A stretch of DNA of 64,000 nucleotides from Hominimerdicola alba 8 (GCF_000178155.2 NZ_ADKM02000085.1:1-64000), one strand, 5' to 3'; counted from the first letter of the stretch, positions 43,301-51,197 are shown. Numbers and translations are program-made. The notes: a model not told the origin generated them from the letters alone.

Positions 43301-44895
43301 GCAGACGCCTTGTGCTTGATGAAGAACATCAGTGGCGCGGCGTATTCAACGGGCTTGAAGAGAAAGACGGAAGCGGCAATACTTACTACTACAGAGTACA
43401 GGAAGTTGCTGTAGGCGATGATATCGAGGTATCGGCAGGTGCGACCCGCGCAAACTGCTACACCATAAACTACGATAACAACGACCTCACAGTGAGCGAA
43501 GACCGTACAGTTACTATCACCAATACCATCGATACCATCAAGCTAAAGCTGATAAAAGACTGGGCAGATAAGGAGTCGCAGTCACACGACGGCGACAACG
43601 TGACCTTAACACTCAGACGCTCAACAGCCGCAGAAGATGCCCCGACAGATCTTGAACCGATAATCGGCGGAGGTGGTGATAATACCGTCACTAAGGAGAT
43701 CGGTGAGCAGATAAAGGGCTATGCAAGCCACAAGTATCAGATAGGTGACCTTGTAACATCTATCACGCTGACTTTTGGCGACATCATGGCAGATGAGTAC
43801 GCTACTATTTCAGTAAATTCTGAATATGTCTATTCAAGCATTAAGGTAGGAAATTTCAAGTTCAGTAATGGCAATATAGTCGCGTCAGAAAATGGTTCAA
43901 TACCTTTTGAGTGCTCCGAGAATACGATAACTATCAATTATCCTTCTCCCACTCTGGTTGACAATATAAGCATCTGGACTGGATTTAACGATCCTAACTA
44001 CTGGACAGTTGAAAGCATAAGCTACGAGAAGATGACGATCCCCGATAATGCAGAAGTTATTGACGAGATCTTGCCTGAACAAGGTTTAAAGAAGTTTAAC
44101 CTTAAAGGCAAGTTCGGTTCAGACGTCATCAAAGACGGAAGCATAGTTATATTTGATCTTGAAGGTAAACCAAATGCAACTTTAAAAGCATCACTTGTAG
44201 ATGACAACTGGGTATACAGGGACAAGATGACTAATTTTGACTCTGACGGTAAGTGTAGGGTAATTTATCAGATAAGTGGTGACATGACTGTAAGTACTCT
44301 TGACATCTATGATTATTATGACGATGTCAAAATAAGTCAGGCTACTCTGATACCGCCGACCACAGTTACCCAGTCCAACACAAGATCATCATTCAGCGCA
44401 CTGAGGGCTAACGATCAGCACATCTACCGCGCAGGCGCACTCAGTCTGCTGGCAGACGGTGAAACCGAGTATCAGAAGAACCTTAAGAGTTTCACCGGGC
44501 TGATGAGCGTTCCTGACGGCGAATGGTCACAGGAAGTAACAATTTCTTCCGCAGACAGCTGGCAGGTCATCAAAGACCTTCCAAAGTATTCACCCGATGG
44601 TCTGAAATACTACTACTGGGCAGAAGAAACTAAGGTAAACGGCAGAACCGTAGCAGGCTACGTTCCATCGTATAAATTCGATGACGGCGACAACAGCACA
44701 CAGTTCTGTATAAACAGTGAGAATCTCGGCAAGGGAACTGTCACTGTACTCAATACTCCCACCGAAAACGAGGGCATCATACTCCCCGAAACGGGCGGTG
44801 CAGGTACACGCGGCTTGTATATGGCAGGCGGTGCGGCGGCAATGCTTTCAGCGATGGGATACATAAGGTTCAGACGCCGCAGGAAGAGCGAATAA
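37312..44895 (+). CDS. Giant LPxTG-anchored Cna-B adhesin (pilus tip/ancillary pilin)
   Basis: A 2,527-residue surface protein. Start TTG 37312 with GGGAGTGAG upstream fits better than GTG 37303. A signal anchor lies at about 20-45 (ALITALSLVMMLVVSYA). The N-terminal 1,500 residues are adhesin-like beta domains with several DUF11/isopeptide D2-like blocks (YTLTDILTVTGDQTM, HWQVDVTNLSTDPLSNV). Then come about six Cna-B repeats (VRKVWLDANGDPIPADKI, ATVTKKWRPAPQSDETVKVQ, ITVEKQWAGDTDLTDDD, LKLIKDWADKESQSHDGD), each with K...E isopeptide potential. The end is ILPETGG, a hydrophobic helix and RRRRK. The last Cna-B repeat is split by a roughly 250-residue insertion of different composition (43,670-44,440). 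It is joined to pili by the downstream sortase. Confidence 0.9.
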   Translation: MNDIQSRIQQILRKYRLHKRAAALITALSLVMMLVVSYARIQPGVAFGSNTEVSAYKNNVRQLMAAGSFTNPWFDEVVGSIDEVGGAVQIKDEYVTSFDPLTFTAVDGAKACDVSVNLNYVFPPSAVLDIINSDSHCVYFNINTNADSGIQIQQNGFSGPTMVSVDPNYLVDPDSICGYYSISREGLIVLRFTDDYIDYLKENPGRNLTGMIKFNGKVDRADTADGDRVIEIAGQQLKVEFSDDVASMTKYGSVVKGDDGKKYIEWNITIINPDKHLDLTGYTLTDILTVTGDQTMTDDTMLDNDVLKQYGTFENGVFTFTTTPDTDNLTFTYRQEAQNGTTSSNHAVLKDDKGNTLSDLTPEKTIDNKLEVNKYDGVPDYHVDGETPNGVIHWQVDVTNLSTDPLSNVCVEDELFPSDGSLKVYSYDGSLVDSSLYTVENGKLTFTESTDIPYRVTIKYDSTAGLGDTVTNTATASSIVTDGPEEGSDTGTATYQDETFVVKRGDGFDPITEKVKWKIRVLSGMQSVTVNDNGGYTIIPDGQSKQTVNGFEVTDPVFAKMSDAEIAAISYNAHKEYNGYEEDRKGGNESAVTFSRKEGHPDTIIIHTDLDINEVEMYFSQDVTTVDNFDADKYNNDEQQTAVNTALVNAPGIMDGEGTGTQLYQAQCDARKVCNNAEEVSSFEQIDNKELEWQIELTKHNGFGKGTNFLTDTLNANNGGLHYITPEQAAAITLSTADGIVSDDDYDLVFYTSAEDQQNGTGVSASDLTGNAIAFKIQFKDSISKEIKNITVNYNTTADVQQVGVGNESTFTNSYKFGSNEGTVTGFKFERKDPSKVELIYLNARKTWNDSYNAAGFRPKSIKFRVEQALADEHGDPPTSASAWKTVKGKADNYLESPNEISGEFNQFYDYDVTYGLGYFPQWKVSEDGSVTRYYYRIVEEPVDRYSASYENNVIYANDDLDTGTAYVTNTLSASYSKSAIDKNGNTVEEVRTSELPVATINVGGNPTRCYMIRWGITVSSVGDYVDTIPEGMYYVGSDCELEEYRPKAITTWNGEYPVRSNNGNWSDAEVNGNTVTFKVFKTSEDQTPNYSVNRFRYYTAIPVDSIDDVLVDEKLTNTVRKSGDTGAGVTAEVDVVNDYQPNQLSKSGRSSTAIAGRLTYTLDVNPDGANLSNSDTYTITDLLTIAQSNAPDIRFTLTDVKVYPVINGEKSAEPINNFRYRVVYNTEADINTPVNFNYSNSTYYTEDLNDEKVVFRIKGTAGQVLNDTHIYTEDQYGGQNNKLDIQNVTIGADGYADVTYTVPSGIKRTCVGVGGNDSGKVSDVEVISRKQDVAAKMEITVPDGQHYKIEYIYQGSGFEKSLSTNVVLNNTAEIHADNGKGWDKQDGVKMNTQDTDATNTIQNYPEIHKVDVNDYKLDLNATFVAAKLVDGQWIYANAVETVGVIGDDDGLEKRVYRQFRFDDSSVLKESDGNFPTAAAQLVFDDKGNATAGSPTGTAFNVNEKNKTKSYLLDEDRVTVHDFLLEPNTIYKFIEVQAPAGYLPAPTGNKLSDFAEHTFYYNYDGADDSALPADVDRDRVISVVADSAVRIPNSRDITIKAEKTFSGSAAPSVSTVVFELLESESGTLTDAKPVAGGTKTLNYSTASADNTATWEELPSGRNGTPLYYFVREKSYTINNVTYTYDSASGQYLDSGGSAGPFKPVYSGNGTNTNNSVIEVNNTNDLVVRKVWLDANGDPIPADKIPTDVGSTAKMAVRFDLFGINSKGGKVKIELGDDAVLNSDNAYTYTVPADKLGDFTNFEISEKLTNEQKAKLGSHYKYTTNKTIQNGVGELELINQDMTPDKVKATVTKKWRPAPQSDETVKVQLVKTRTEQTGETLRTLDSSKYTVVEEEITLDTTLTYSRSDLPYADDGGRWYYYFIETSTHEGYTAFYDVTDTDTEIKTDITNIQGAKITVEKQWAGDTDLTDDDKALYIKPVTVELFRSTDKNSGYVTTGRRLVLDEEHQWRGVFNGLEEKDGSGNTYYYRVQEVAVGDDIEVSAGATRANCYTINYDNNDLTVSEDRTVTITNTIDTIKLKLIKDWADKESQSHDGDNVTLTLRRSTAAEDAPTDLEPIIGGGGDNTVTKEIGEQIKGYASHKYQIGDLVTSITLTFGDIMADEYATISVNSEYVYSSIKVGNFKFSNGNIVASENGSIPFECSENTITINYPSPTLVDNISIWTGFNDPNYWTVESISYEKMTIPDNAEVIDEILPEQGLKKFNLKGKFGSDVIKDGSIVIFDLEGKPNATLKASLVDDNWVYRDKMTNFDSDGKCRVIYQISGDMTVSTLDIYDYYDDVKISQATLIPPTTVTQSNTRSSFSALRANDQHIYRAGALSLLADGETEYQKNLKSFTGLMSVPDGEWSQEVTISSADSWQVIKDLPKYSPDGLKYYYWAEETKVNGRTVAGYVPSYKFDDGDNSTQFCINSENLGKGTVTVLNTPTENEGIILPETGGAGTRGLYMAGGAAAMLSAMGYIRFRRRRKSE

Positions 44896-44931
44896 CACAA
44901 CGGCGAAGAATAGTACGAATAACGACCATAG

Positions 44932-44957
44932 TTCGGGGCGCACGACCCCGCCCCGAG
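44932..44957 (+). other. GC-rich hairpin between adhesin and major pilin genes
   Basis: TTCGGGGCG / CGCCCCGAG stem with an 8-nt loop and no T-run. It lies 34 bp before the pilin start. It may protect the pilin message or mark an RNA processing site, so raising pilin over adhesin. Confidence 0.5.
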
Positions 44958-44990
44958 CGCAACTAAAAATTATTATAAAGGAGTTTAATT

Positions 44991-46604
44991 ATGAAAATGA
45001 CAAAAAGATTAGCAGCAATGGCAGCAGCAATGGTTATGGCAGCAACAATGTGCGCAGGCGGATATATAGCAAGCGCAGCACCCGCAGCAGCAGATACATT
45101 TAGTATAACAGTTGACGATAATACTCAGAGCAAATTCAGACTCTATCAGATGCTTACAGGCAGTTTTGGAACAGATGAGGGCGAAAAGGTCATTCTTGAT
45201 GCCGAAGCAGGCACAAACCTCAAAGGCGAAGTTGATGATTTCATCGATTTTGCTAAGGTAGCAAATAAGGGTACTGATTTCACAGCTTACATCGACGGCG
45301 ATCCGGTCAAAACACTTTCAGCCGATGATAACACAGCGACAGGTCTTGTTCCCGGTTATTATCTGCTGGTCGAAGAGCAGGGAGAGGGCACGAATGTCAA
45401 GAATGCAGCCCTGCTGAAGATCGTTGACGATGACCTCGAAGTAGCTTCAAAGCTTGGTTCGGTTATTTTTGAGAAGAAGGTAAAGGATATAAATGATTCG
45501 ACTGAAAGTGATATGTCAGAGTGGCAGGACAGTGCTGACCACGATATCGGTGATGAAGTTCCTTTCATGCTAAAGGCTACTCTTCCCGAAAATGTTTCTG
45601 AGTACAGCGGCTATTTCCTCCAGTTCTCCGATACTATCAGCCCTGCATTCAATGTAGCAAGTGCAAATGATATTCATGATCTGAAAGTCGGCATAGACAA
45701 TGATGGAGATGGCGTCGTTGATGATGAGTTCCATGAAAATGAAACAGCAGGCATCAACACAGGTTATGATATTTCTGTATCTGAAAACAGCTTTACCATC
45801 ACTATCCCAGATGTAAAATATCTTGGCGCTAATAATAATTCTGTCATCGTGGTAAACTATTCTGCAACACTTGGCAGTATCGTGGACGCAGGCAGCACTG
45901 ATGACAAAGTTAATTACGGCAAAGCAGGCAACCCCAATACTGCTAAAGCTTCCTATTCCAACAACACCGAATTCAAGATGTATGGAGATAATACTCCCGG
46001 TGATGGCGATAAGCCTGGTACTCCCGGCGATGAGGATAAAGAAGATACTACCGAAGATAAGGTAATAGTATTCACCTACAAGACAGAAATCACCAAGACC
46101 GACAATAATGGTACACCTTTGGACGGCGCAGATTTCACTCTTTATAAGCAGAATGCTGGAGGTGTTTTTGAAGCGGTCAATACAAAGGTAGTTGAACCGT
46201 CTGAATCCGATAACTCAATGAACGGACCTGTTTTCTCCTTCTACGGTCTTGATGACGGTATCTACAAACTGGAAGAAACAATTGAACCTGATGGCTATAG
46301 AGGTATCGATCCTATAATCTTTGAGGTTACCGCAGAGCACGATAAAAATTCTGATGATCCCAAACTTGAAGATCTTTCTGCAATGATCTATGATTTGGAA
46401 AATAAGAAAGCTACCACTGATGAATTCGGTAATGTTAATGTTGAGGACGGTCTTATCACATCTGATGTTGCCAATACTAAGGTTTCCAAACTCCCCGAAA
46501 CAGGCGGCATGGGTACTAAGCTGTTCGTTATCGGCGGCGGTCTGACAGCAGGCGCAGCAGGCATCTACCTGATAACCAAGAAGAGAACTAAGGACGCTGA
46601 GTAA
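44991..46604 (+). CDS. Major pilin, LPxTG-anchored
   Basis: A 537-residue backbone pilin. The signal peptide is MKMTKRLAAMAAAMVMAAT, cut near SAA-PA. The first domain (about 40-150) has the usual pilin N-domain fold ending in GYYLLVEEQGEGTN. A fimbrial isopeptide D2 domain follows (about 170-320: FEKKVKDIND, FLQFSDTISPAFNVAS, VIVVNYSATLGSIVDAG). After an acidic/Pro/Gly linker (GDNTPGDGDKPGTPGDEDK) comes an SpaA/Cna-B domain (EITKTDNNGTPLDGADFTLY) with E-box YKLEETIEPDGY. The end is KLPETGG, a membrane helix and KKRTK. Lys in the KKVKD motif is a candidate for sortase-made inter-subunit bonds. AAAGGAG before the ATG. Sortase C follows. Confidence 0.92.
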   Translation: MKMTKRLAAMAAAMVMAATMCAGGYIASAAPAAADTFSITVDDNTQSKFRLYQMLTGSFGTDEGEKVILDAEAGTNLKGEVDDFIDFAKVANKGTDFTAYIDGDPVKTLSADDNTATGLVPGYYLLVEEQGEGTNVKNAALLKIVDDDLEVASKLGSVIFEKKVKDINDSTESDMSEWQDSADHDIGDEVPFMLKATLPENVSEYSGYFLQFSDTISPAFNVASANDIHDLKVGIDNDGDGVVDDEFHENETAGINTGYDISVSENSFTITIPDVKYLGANNNSVIVVNYSATLGSIVDAGSTDDKVNYGKAGNPNTAKASYSNNTEFKMYGDNTPGDGDKPGTPGDEDKEDTTEDKVIVFTYKTEITKTDNNGTPLDGADFTLYKQNAGGVFEAVNTKVVEPSESDNSMNGPVFSFYGLDDGIYKLEETIEPDGYRGIDPIIFEVTAEHDKNSDDPKLEDLSAMIYDLENKKATTDEFGNVNVEDGLITSDVANTKVSKLPETGGMGTKLFVIGGGLTAGAAGIYLITKKRTKDAE

Positions 46605-46659
46605 TTATAGTGTTCCATATCAGAAAAGTAAAACACAGCTGTAAAAGCTGAATAGTGTC

Positions 46660-46741
46660 GGCAGGTATCTTTTCCCCCGCTTTAGGGGGAGAAGATACAG
46701 CCGTTTCGTAAAAAATACCTGCCGCCTTTCAAAAGGCGGGT
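46660..46741 (+). promoter_or_regulatory. Structured leader between pilin and sortase (attenuator candidate)
   Basis: Two stems compete for the same strand. GTATCTTTTCCCCC (46665-46678) pairs with GGGGGAGAAGATAC (46685-46698). GGCAGGTAT (46660-46668) can pair with ATACCTGCC (46715-46723) instead. A third stem CCGCCTTT / AAAGGCGG lies at 46,722-46,739, just before the sortase start. Confidence 0.6.
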
Positions 46742-46766
46742 CAGGGAAATGTTCGCAGGTGAGAGT

Positions 46767-47648
46767 ATGAAAAAACTAAAAGACCGTCTGACTACGGTGA
46801 TATTTTCGTTGATATTTCTTGCGGGCGTTTCCGTGATGTTATACCCGACATTTTCCAACTGGTGGAACAGGCACATGGCAAGCCATGCCGTTTCGGATTA
46901 TAAAGAAGCCGTCACTAAAATGGACGATGAAGAACAGCAGCGCGTACTTCAAGAAGCTCAGGAATATAACGAAAAGCTGTTTGAACTTTACGCCCCTTTT
47001 TCCAATTTTGAACAGCTTGACGGCTATGATAAGATACTCGATGTTTCGGGTACAGGTATAATGGGCTATGTTTCGATACCCAATATCAATATCGAACTGC
47101 CTATATATCACGGCACATCTGAGGGCGTTCTCCAGATCGCATCAGGACACATACAGGGCAGTTCGTTTCCTGTCGGGGGACTAAACACCCATGCTGTCAT
47201 ATCAGGTCACAGAGGTCTTCCAAGCGCCAGACTGTTCACAGACCTCGATCAGATAGTCGAGGGTGACATGTTCACGATCAATGTGCTTAACGATGTGCTT
47301 ACCTATGAGGTCGAAAAAATACTTATAATCGAACCCACCGAGATAGATAAGCTGGCAATAATCCCAAATGAGGACGAGGTCACACTTATGACTTGTACTC
47401 CCTACGGCATTAACACTCACCGCCTGCTGATACGTGCGCACCGCATAAAGTCGGTGAACGATAAGCGTGTGAAAGTCGGCGCAGATGCTATTCAGGTGGA
47501 CACCATGACAGTCATACCTATATTTGCCGCGCCGATGGTGCTCGCTCTGCTGATATGGTGGAGCGTTACGGGCAAGCGCAAAAAGCATCATTATATCGAC
47601 AAATACACAACCCGTGAGTTGTCAGGTGATGACAGCCGCGAGCACTGA
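46767..47648 (+). CDS. srtC: Class C (pilin-polymerising) sortase
   Basis: A 293-residue sortase. Membrane helix near the N-terminus (about 10-28), a second at the C-terminus (about 250-270: VIPIFAAPMVLALLIWW), as in class C. Catalytic His is in THAVISGHRGLPSARLF, Cys in VTLMTCTPYGINTHRLLIRA with the Arg eight residues after. The lid region before the core reads NEKLFELYAPFSNFE without the classical DPF/DPW lid motif, which is worth checking. It would link the LPETG pilin into fibres and add the adhesin. ATG 46767 with AGGTGAG is preferred; ATG 46749 is the other choice. Strong stem-loops between pilin and sortase probably lower its expression. Confidence 0.9.
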   Translation: MKKLKDRLTTVIFSLIFLAGVSVMLYPTFSNWWNRHMASHAVSDYKEAVTKMDDEEQQRVLQEAQEYNEKLFELYAPFSNFEQLDGYDKILDVSGTGIMGYVSIPNINIELPIYHGTSEGVLQIASGHIQGSSFPVGGLNTHAVISGHRGLPSARLFTDLDQIVEGDMFTINVLNDVLTYEVEKILIIEPTEIDKLAIIPNEDEVTLMTCTPYGINTHRLLIRAHRIKSVNDKRVKVGADAIQVDTMTVIPIFAAPMVLALLIWWSVTGKRKKHHYIDKYTTRELSGDDSREH

Positions 47649-47756
47649 CAGAACGGAACAGCGCCGTCCTCAGCGGAGTTGTTCCTGTTTTTCGTAAATA
47701 AAGTGAAGATTAAGCGCAATAAATTTTTACCCCAAAATTATGATTGGAGGGAGAAG

Positions 47757-48944
47757 ATGCACAAACGAATAGCCGCCGCAGTCGTGACGGCAGTCTGCCT
47801 TGTGACAACAGGCTGTGGTCAGAAAAATGACGAGTTCCGCCCGATGATGGGTCTTGAATGGTTCATAACATGTGAAAAAGCCAAGACTGAACTTGATGAC
47901 TACACTCTCCTTGCAGAACGACAGCGCGATGACCTGACCGTACCCCAGAAAATGCTGGATTACAGCGGCGCATCGCTCTACGACCTTGATTGTGATGTCA
48001 CCCTCTGTTTCACCGAAAACGGTCTGGTCGGCTTAAATTATCACGATACCGAACGCGCTATGGATTTCCGCAGATGGTTCGACCAACTCGAAAAAGACTA
48101 TGGTCTGCCCACAGAAGAGGGTACAGGCATGGCTTCGTGGTACGATGACCCGCTTGGAAAAAACACAGCTATCTACCTGTTCAACCTGAAAGAGGGGGTA
48201 CAGGTGTCATACTACGCCACCGCAGATTCACCCGACAGAACATATGCAAAACAATCAGTTTCGCCCGAACTGAGAACGCCGATAGTTGCTTATGAAGGTG
48301 CTGACAGCAGGGAAGTCCCCACCGCAGACTCATCAGTTCATGCAGACGCTTCTGCCGCCGCTGACAGCAGTTCTTCCGATGACTTGCGCGCCGGCGAAGT
48401 TTCATCGGTAAATTCCGCTCAGCCGAATGCCGGATCGCAGATAACTTCCTCTGCACCGAATGATGCCGATGTACATGAAAAAACCTCTTCTGACGGCGAT
48501 ATATCTGTATCTTCGCGTGATATAAAAACACCCGATGCTTATTTGCTGAACGGTCTGAAATTCTATGGTGAACCCGATGAAATGCGGAAACTGATGACAG
48601 GATATACATTCAAAAACGAATACCGCAACACCGTCGCAGGTCAGCCGTGGGAACTGATAATGGAATACGAGAACGTTGGCTTTATGGACAGAAATTGTGA
48701 TGCCGTCCTCTGCTTTACCAGTCTGGGTCTTGTGGGCATCAACTACTTCGACCACAGCGGCGGACTCAGTTATTGGGGCGAGATATTTTCAGCTTTCTAC
48801 GGCACTCCCGATCAGTCCGCTAACGACCGCATCGCTTGGACGAACTCTCCGATCGGCAAAGGAACGATGATCTATATTTTCGACTCTTATGATGGCGTGC
48901 AGATATCTTTTTTCGCAGACGATACAGGATCTGAACCGGCATAG
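47757..48944 (+). CDS. Lipoprotein with two copies of an unknown domain
   Basis: A 395-residue lipoprotein, lipobox TTGC (Cys about 20), ATG with GGAGGGAGAAG upstream. Two similar domains of about 125 residues flank a Ser/Ala/Asp-rich linker (about 180-270). They share the pattern CDVTLCFTENGLVGLNYHD, then GKNTAIYLFNLKEGVQVSYY in the first and CDAVLCFTSLGLVGINYFD, then GKGTMIYIFDSYDGVQISFF in the second. I know no family name. The gene lies 108 bp after srtC without a clear terminator between, so it may share the pilus transcript. It could be a membrane-anchored pilus accessory or an unrelated secreted factor. Confidence 0.6.
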   Translation: MHKRIAAAVVTAVCLVTTGCGQKNDEFRPMMGLEWFITCEKAKTELDDYTLLAERQRDDLTVPQKMLDYSGASLYDLDCDVTLCFTENGLVGLNYHDTERAMDFRRWFDQLEKDYGLPTEEGTGMASWYDDPLGKNTAIYLFNLKEGVQVSYYATADSPDRTYAKQSVSPELRTPIVAYEGADSREVPTADSSVHADASAAADSSSSDDLRAGEVSSVNSAQPNAGSQITSSAPNDADVHEKTSSDGDISVSSRDIKTPDAYLLNGLKFYGEPDEMRKLMTGYTFKNEYRNTVAGQPWELIMEYENVGFMDRNCDAVLCFTSLGLVGINYFDHSGGLSYWGEIFSAFYGTPDQSANDRIAWTNSPIGKGTMIYIFDSYDGVQISFFADDTGSEPA

Positions 48945-49171
48945 AGATCATAGTGTTCCCAAAATCATATTCCAATTAGCATCGTTTGTTTTGCAGTGCA
49001 GCTGTACATTATGATGAAATCTGTAAATGCCCGAGATCAGGCTGTTTTAATAAGATAAATGATTTCAGAATGTTGAATATTGTCTGACAGGGAGGCAGTC
49101 TTCCGCGTTGTGTTTATGGCTGAGGGTCATGTTATGGGGCAGAATGATCCCAAAAAATTCTTTGAGAACCC
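48945..49171. other. Intergenic, no gene seen
   Basis: About 230 bp between the duplicated-domain lipoprotein and the MITE copy. No frame with a ribosome site, no clear terminator. Confidence 0.5.
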
Positions 49172-49273
49172 TATAGCGATCCGCCTTAAAATTCAGACAA
49201 AATCCAGTCAAAAACCCATAAATCCCAGCTTTTGCGACTGGATTATGTGAATTTAAAAAGTTGGATTGCTATA
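49172..49273. repeat. MITE-like element, full copy 1
   Basis: A 102-bp element with terminal inverted repeats TATAGCGATCC / GGATTGCTATA. It has no coding capacity, and an inner inverted part (AATCCAGTC... GACTGGATT) makes the whole able to fold. It is the reverse complement of the copy at 56,166-56,268 with few differences. Confidence 0.8.
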
Positions 49274-49544
49274 AGAGTCCCGGACTAAAGGAATTTTTGT
49301 CAAGGTACTTGTATAATAAAAGTGCAGTTGTCAGTGAAGACGACTGCTTTTTTGTGAATATTTTAAACTGTTTTAAATGGTAGATAATAAATAAATAATA
49401 CTGAATAATTCGTTTGAAATGCAAATTGTTATGAATTGTGCAAAGCACATAATTACCAATAACCAATTAGTGCATTTAGACCTCATGTGTAAGTTAAAAT
49501 TTGTAGAATTTAGAGAAATTTCATAATTAATACCTATATGGTAC

Positions 49545-49573
49545 TTGACTGTTAACAAAAAATAGGGTATAAT
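49545..49573 (+). promoter_or_regulatory. Promoter of the glutathione peroxidase gene
   Basis: TTGACT (49545-49550), 17-bp spacer, TATAAT (49568-49573). Confidence 0.7.
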
Positions 49574-49631
49574 CATAATGGGAGTAAGTAGTGCATTTAA
49601 ACAATTTTGCACAGGGAACGGAGGGTAAACT

Positions 49632-50105
49632 ATGAGTATTTACGATATCACAGTAAAAGACGCTAAGGGGAATGACGTCTCGTTATCGGAGTACAAGGGC
49701 AAAGTTCTGCTTGTGGTAAATACAGCCACCCGTTGCAGTTATACACCGCAGTATAAGGGGCTGCAGATACTTTACAAGCGTTACAAGGACAAGGGATTCG
49801 AGATCCTCGATTTCCCATGTAACCAGTTCGCCAACCAGGCGCCTGAATCTGATGATGAGATAGGCAATTTCTGCACTATGAACTATGGCGTAACATTCAG
49901 GCGTTTTGCCAAGATCGATGTCAACGGCGAGAACGAGTCACCGCTTTATACCGCACTTAAAGCTAAGCGCGGCGGAGTTCTGGGTAATAACATCAAGTGG
50001 AATTTCACTAAATTTCTCGTTAATCGCGAGGGAGAAGTGGTCGAGCGTTTTGCTTCAGCCACAGCCCCCGAAAAGCTGGAGAAAAAGATCGTCGAACTAC
50101 TGTAG
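49632..50105 (+). CDS. Glutathione peroxidase-family thiol peroxidase
   Basis: A 157-residue GPx-fold enzyme that reduces peroxides, in bacteria usually with thioredoxin rather than glutathione. The peroxidatic residue is Cys in VVNTATRCSYTPQYKGL (about 36), in place of selenocysteine. Gln in PCNQFANQAP and Trp in IKWNFTKFLV complete the active site. The second Cys that resolves the disulfide in thioredoxin-type members may be FPCNQF or FCTMNY. ACGGAGGGTAAACT precedes the ATG. Single-gene unit with promoter and terminator. Fits an anaerobe's oxidative stress set with the flavodiiron protein at 59,468. Confidence 0.92.
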   Translation: MSIYDITVKDAKGNDVSLSEYKGKVLLVVNTATRCSYTPQYKGLQILYKRYKDKGFEILDFPCNQFANQAPESDDEIGNFCTMNYGVTFRRFAKIDVNGENESPLYTALKAKRGGVLGNNIKWNFTKFLVNREGEVVERFASATAPEKLEKKIVELL

Positions 50106-50137
50106 TAAGAGATCTTCAATTTATCCGTTAATAAAAC

Positions 50138-50186
50138 GCGCGGGCAGGTTTCCTGATTGCATCGTTGCTCTGCCCGCGCTTTTTTT
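50138..50186 (+). terminator. Terminator of the peroxidase gene
   Basis: Perfect 10-bp stem GCGCGGGCAG / CTGCCCGCGC with a 22-nt loop, then seven T. Confidence 0.8.
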
Positions 50187-50275
50187 CGTGTTATTTATCT
50201 AATTTCTAACAGATAAAATGTATACAATGCACATATATCGTCTTCATATGGCAGAACATTTGCTCAATTGTGCAG

Positions 50276-50330
50276 TTGACAAAATTTGCCGACTATGATA
50301 TACTAAAACTAGGTTAGTAATAACTAACCT
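50276..50330 (+). promoter_or_regulatory. Promoter with palindromic operator before the ZIP gene
   Basis: TTGACA (50276-50281), 17-bp spacer, TATACT (50299-50304). The inverted repeat AGGTTAGTAATAACTAACCT (50311-50330) covers the start site. It resembles DtxR/IdeR-class metal boxes (GGTTAG...CTAACC), which fits a metal transporter gene. Confidence 0.65.
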
Positions 50331-50407
50331 AACAATAAATAAAGGTTCTCATTGTAGTTGTTCTATCCCGAAAACTAGACTGAAAACCGGTAGAATGAGG
50401 CGATAAA

Positions 50408-51190
50408 ATGTTGTTGAAAGTAATAGAAGGCATTGCTATACCTTTTGTAGGTACTTCGCTTGGCGCGGCATGTGTGTTTTTTATGAAAAAAGAACTGGAT
50501 CAGATGGTCCAGCGCGCCCTCACAGGCTTTGCGGCAGGCGTAATGACAGCCGCTTCTGTCTGGAGTTTGCTTATCCCCGCAATTGACCAGTCTGAAAAAT
50601 TGGGCAAACTGGCATTCCTGCCCGCCGCTATCGGCTTTATGGTCGGCATCTTCTTCCTGTTGGCTCTCGACCGCCTGATACCCCACCTCCACATGGATAC
50701 CGATAAACCGGAAGGTCCAAAAAGCAAACTCCAGCGCACCACGATGCTTGTTCTCGCTGTTACCCTCCACAATCTCCCCGAAGGCATGGCTGTCGGTGTC
50801 GTATACGCAGGTCTTCTCTACGGCGGCGGAAATATCACTGCCGCAGGCGCTCTGGCACTGGCGCTGGGCATTGCTATCCAGAATTTCCCTGAGGGCGCAA
50901 TAATCTCCATGCCCCTCAAAGCTGAGGGCGTAAGCCGCAGTAAAGCGTTCGGCGCAGGCGTGCTTTCAGGCGCAGTCGAACCTGTGGGCGCTGTACTCGT
51001 GATATTTGCGGCGGGCATACTTGTGCCGATAATGCCATATCTGCTGAGTTTTGCGGCAGGCGCAATGATATATGTCGTGGTAGAAGAACTTATCCCGGAA
51101 ATGTCAGCAGGTGAACACTCAAACATTGGTACAATAATGTTCGCATGTGGTTTCACGATCATGATGATACTTGATGTCGCACTTGGTTGA
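50408..51190 (+). CDS. ZIP-family divalent metal transporter
   Basis: A 260-residue membrane protein with eight predicted helices. The metal-binding motifs are in helix IV, LHNLPEGMAVGV (about residue 120), and helix V, IQNFPEGAIISMP (about 158). This matches the ZupT/GufA branch of ZIP transporters, which import zinc, iron or manganese. The loop between helices III and IV is short (HLHMDTDKPEGPKSK) with a His-x-His pair. GAGGCGATAAA precedes the ATG. The palindrome over the transcription start suggests repression by a metal-responsive DtxR-like protein. Ion preference cannot be read from sequence. Confidence 0.9.
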   Translation: MLLKVIEGIAIPFVGTSLGAACVFFMKKELDQMVQRALTGFAAGVMTAASVWSLLIPAIDQSEKLGKLAFLPAAIGFMVGIFFLLALDRLIPHLHMDTDKPEGPKSKLQRTTMLVLAVTLHNLPEGMAVGVVYAGLLYGGGNITAAGALALALGIAIQNFPEGAIISMPLKAEGVSRSKAFGAGVLSGAVEPVGAVLVIFAAGILVPIMPYLLSFAAGAMIYVVVEELIPEMSAGEHSNIGTIMFACGFTIMMILDVALG

Positions 51191-51197
51191 TGCGCAG

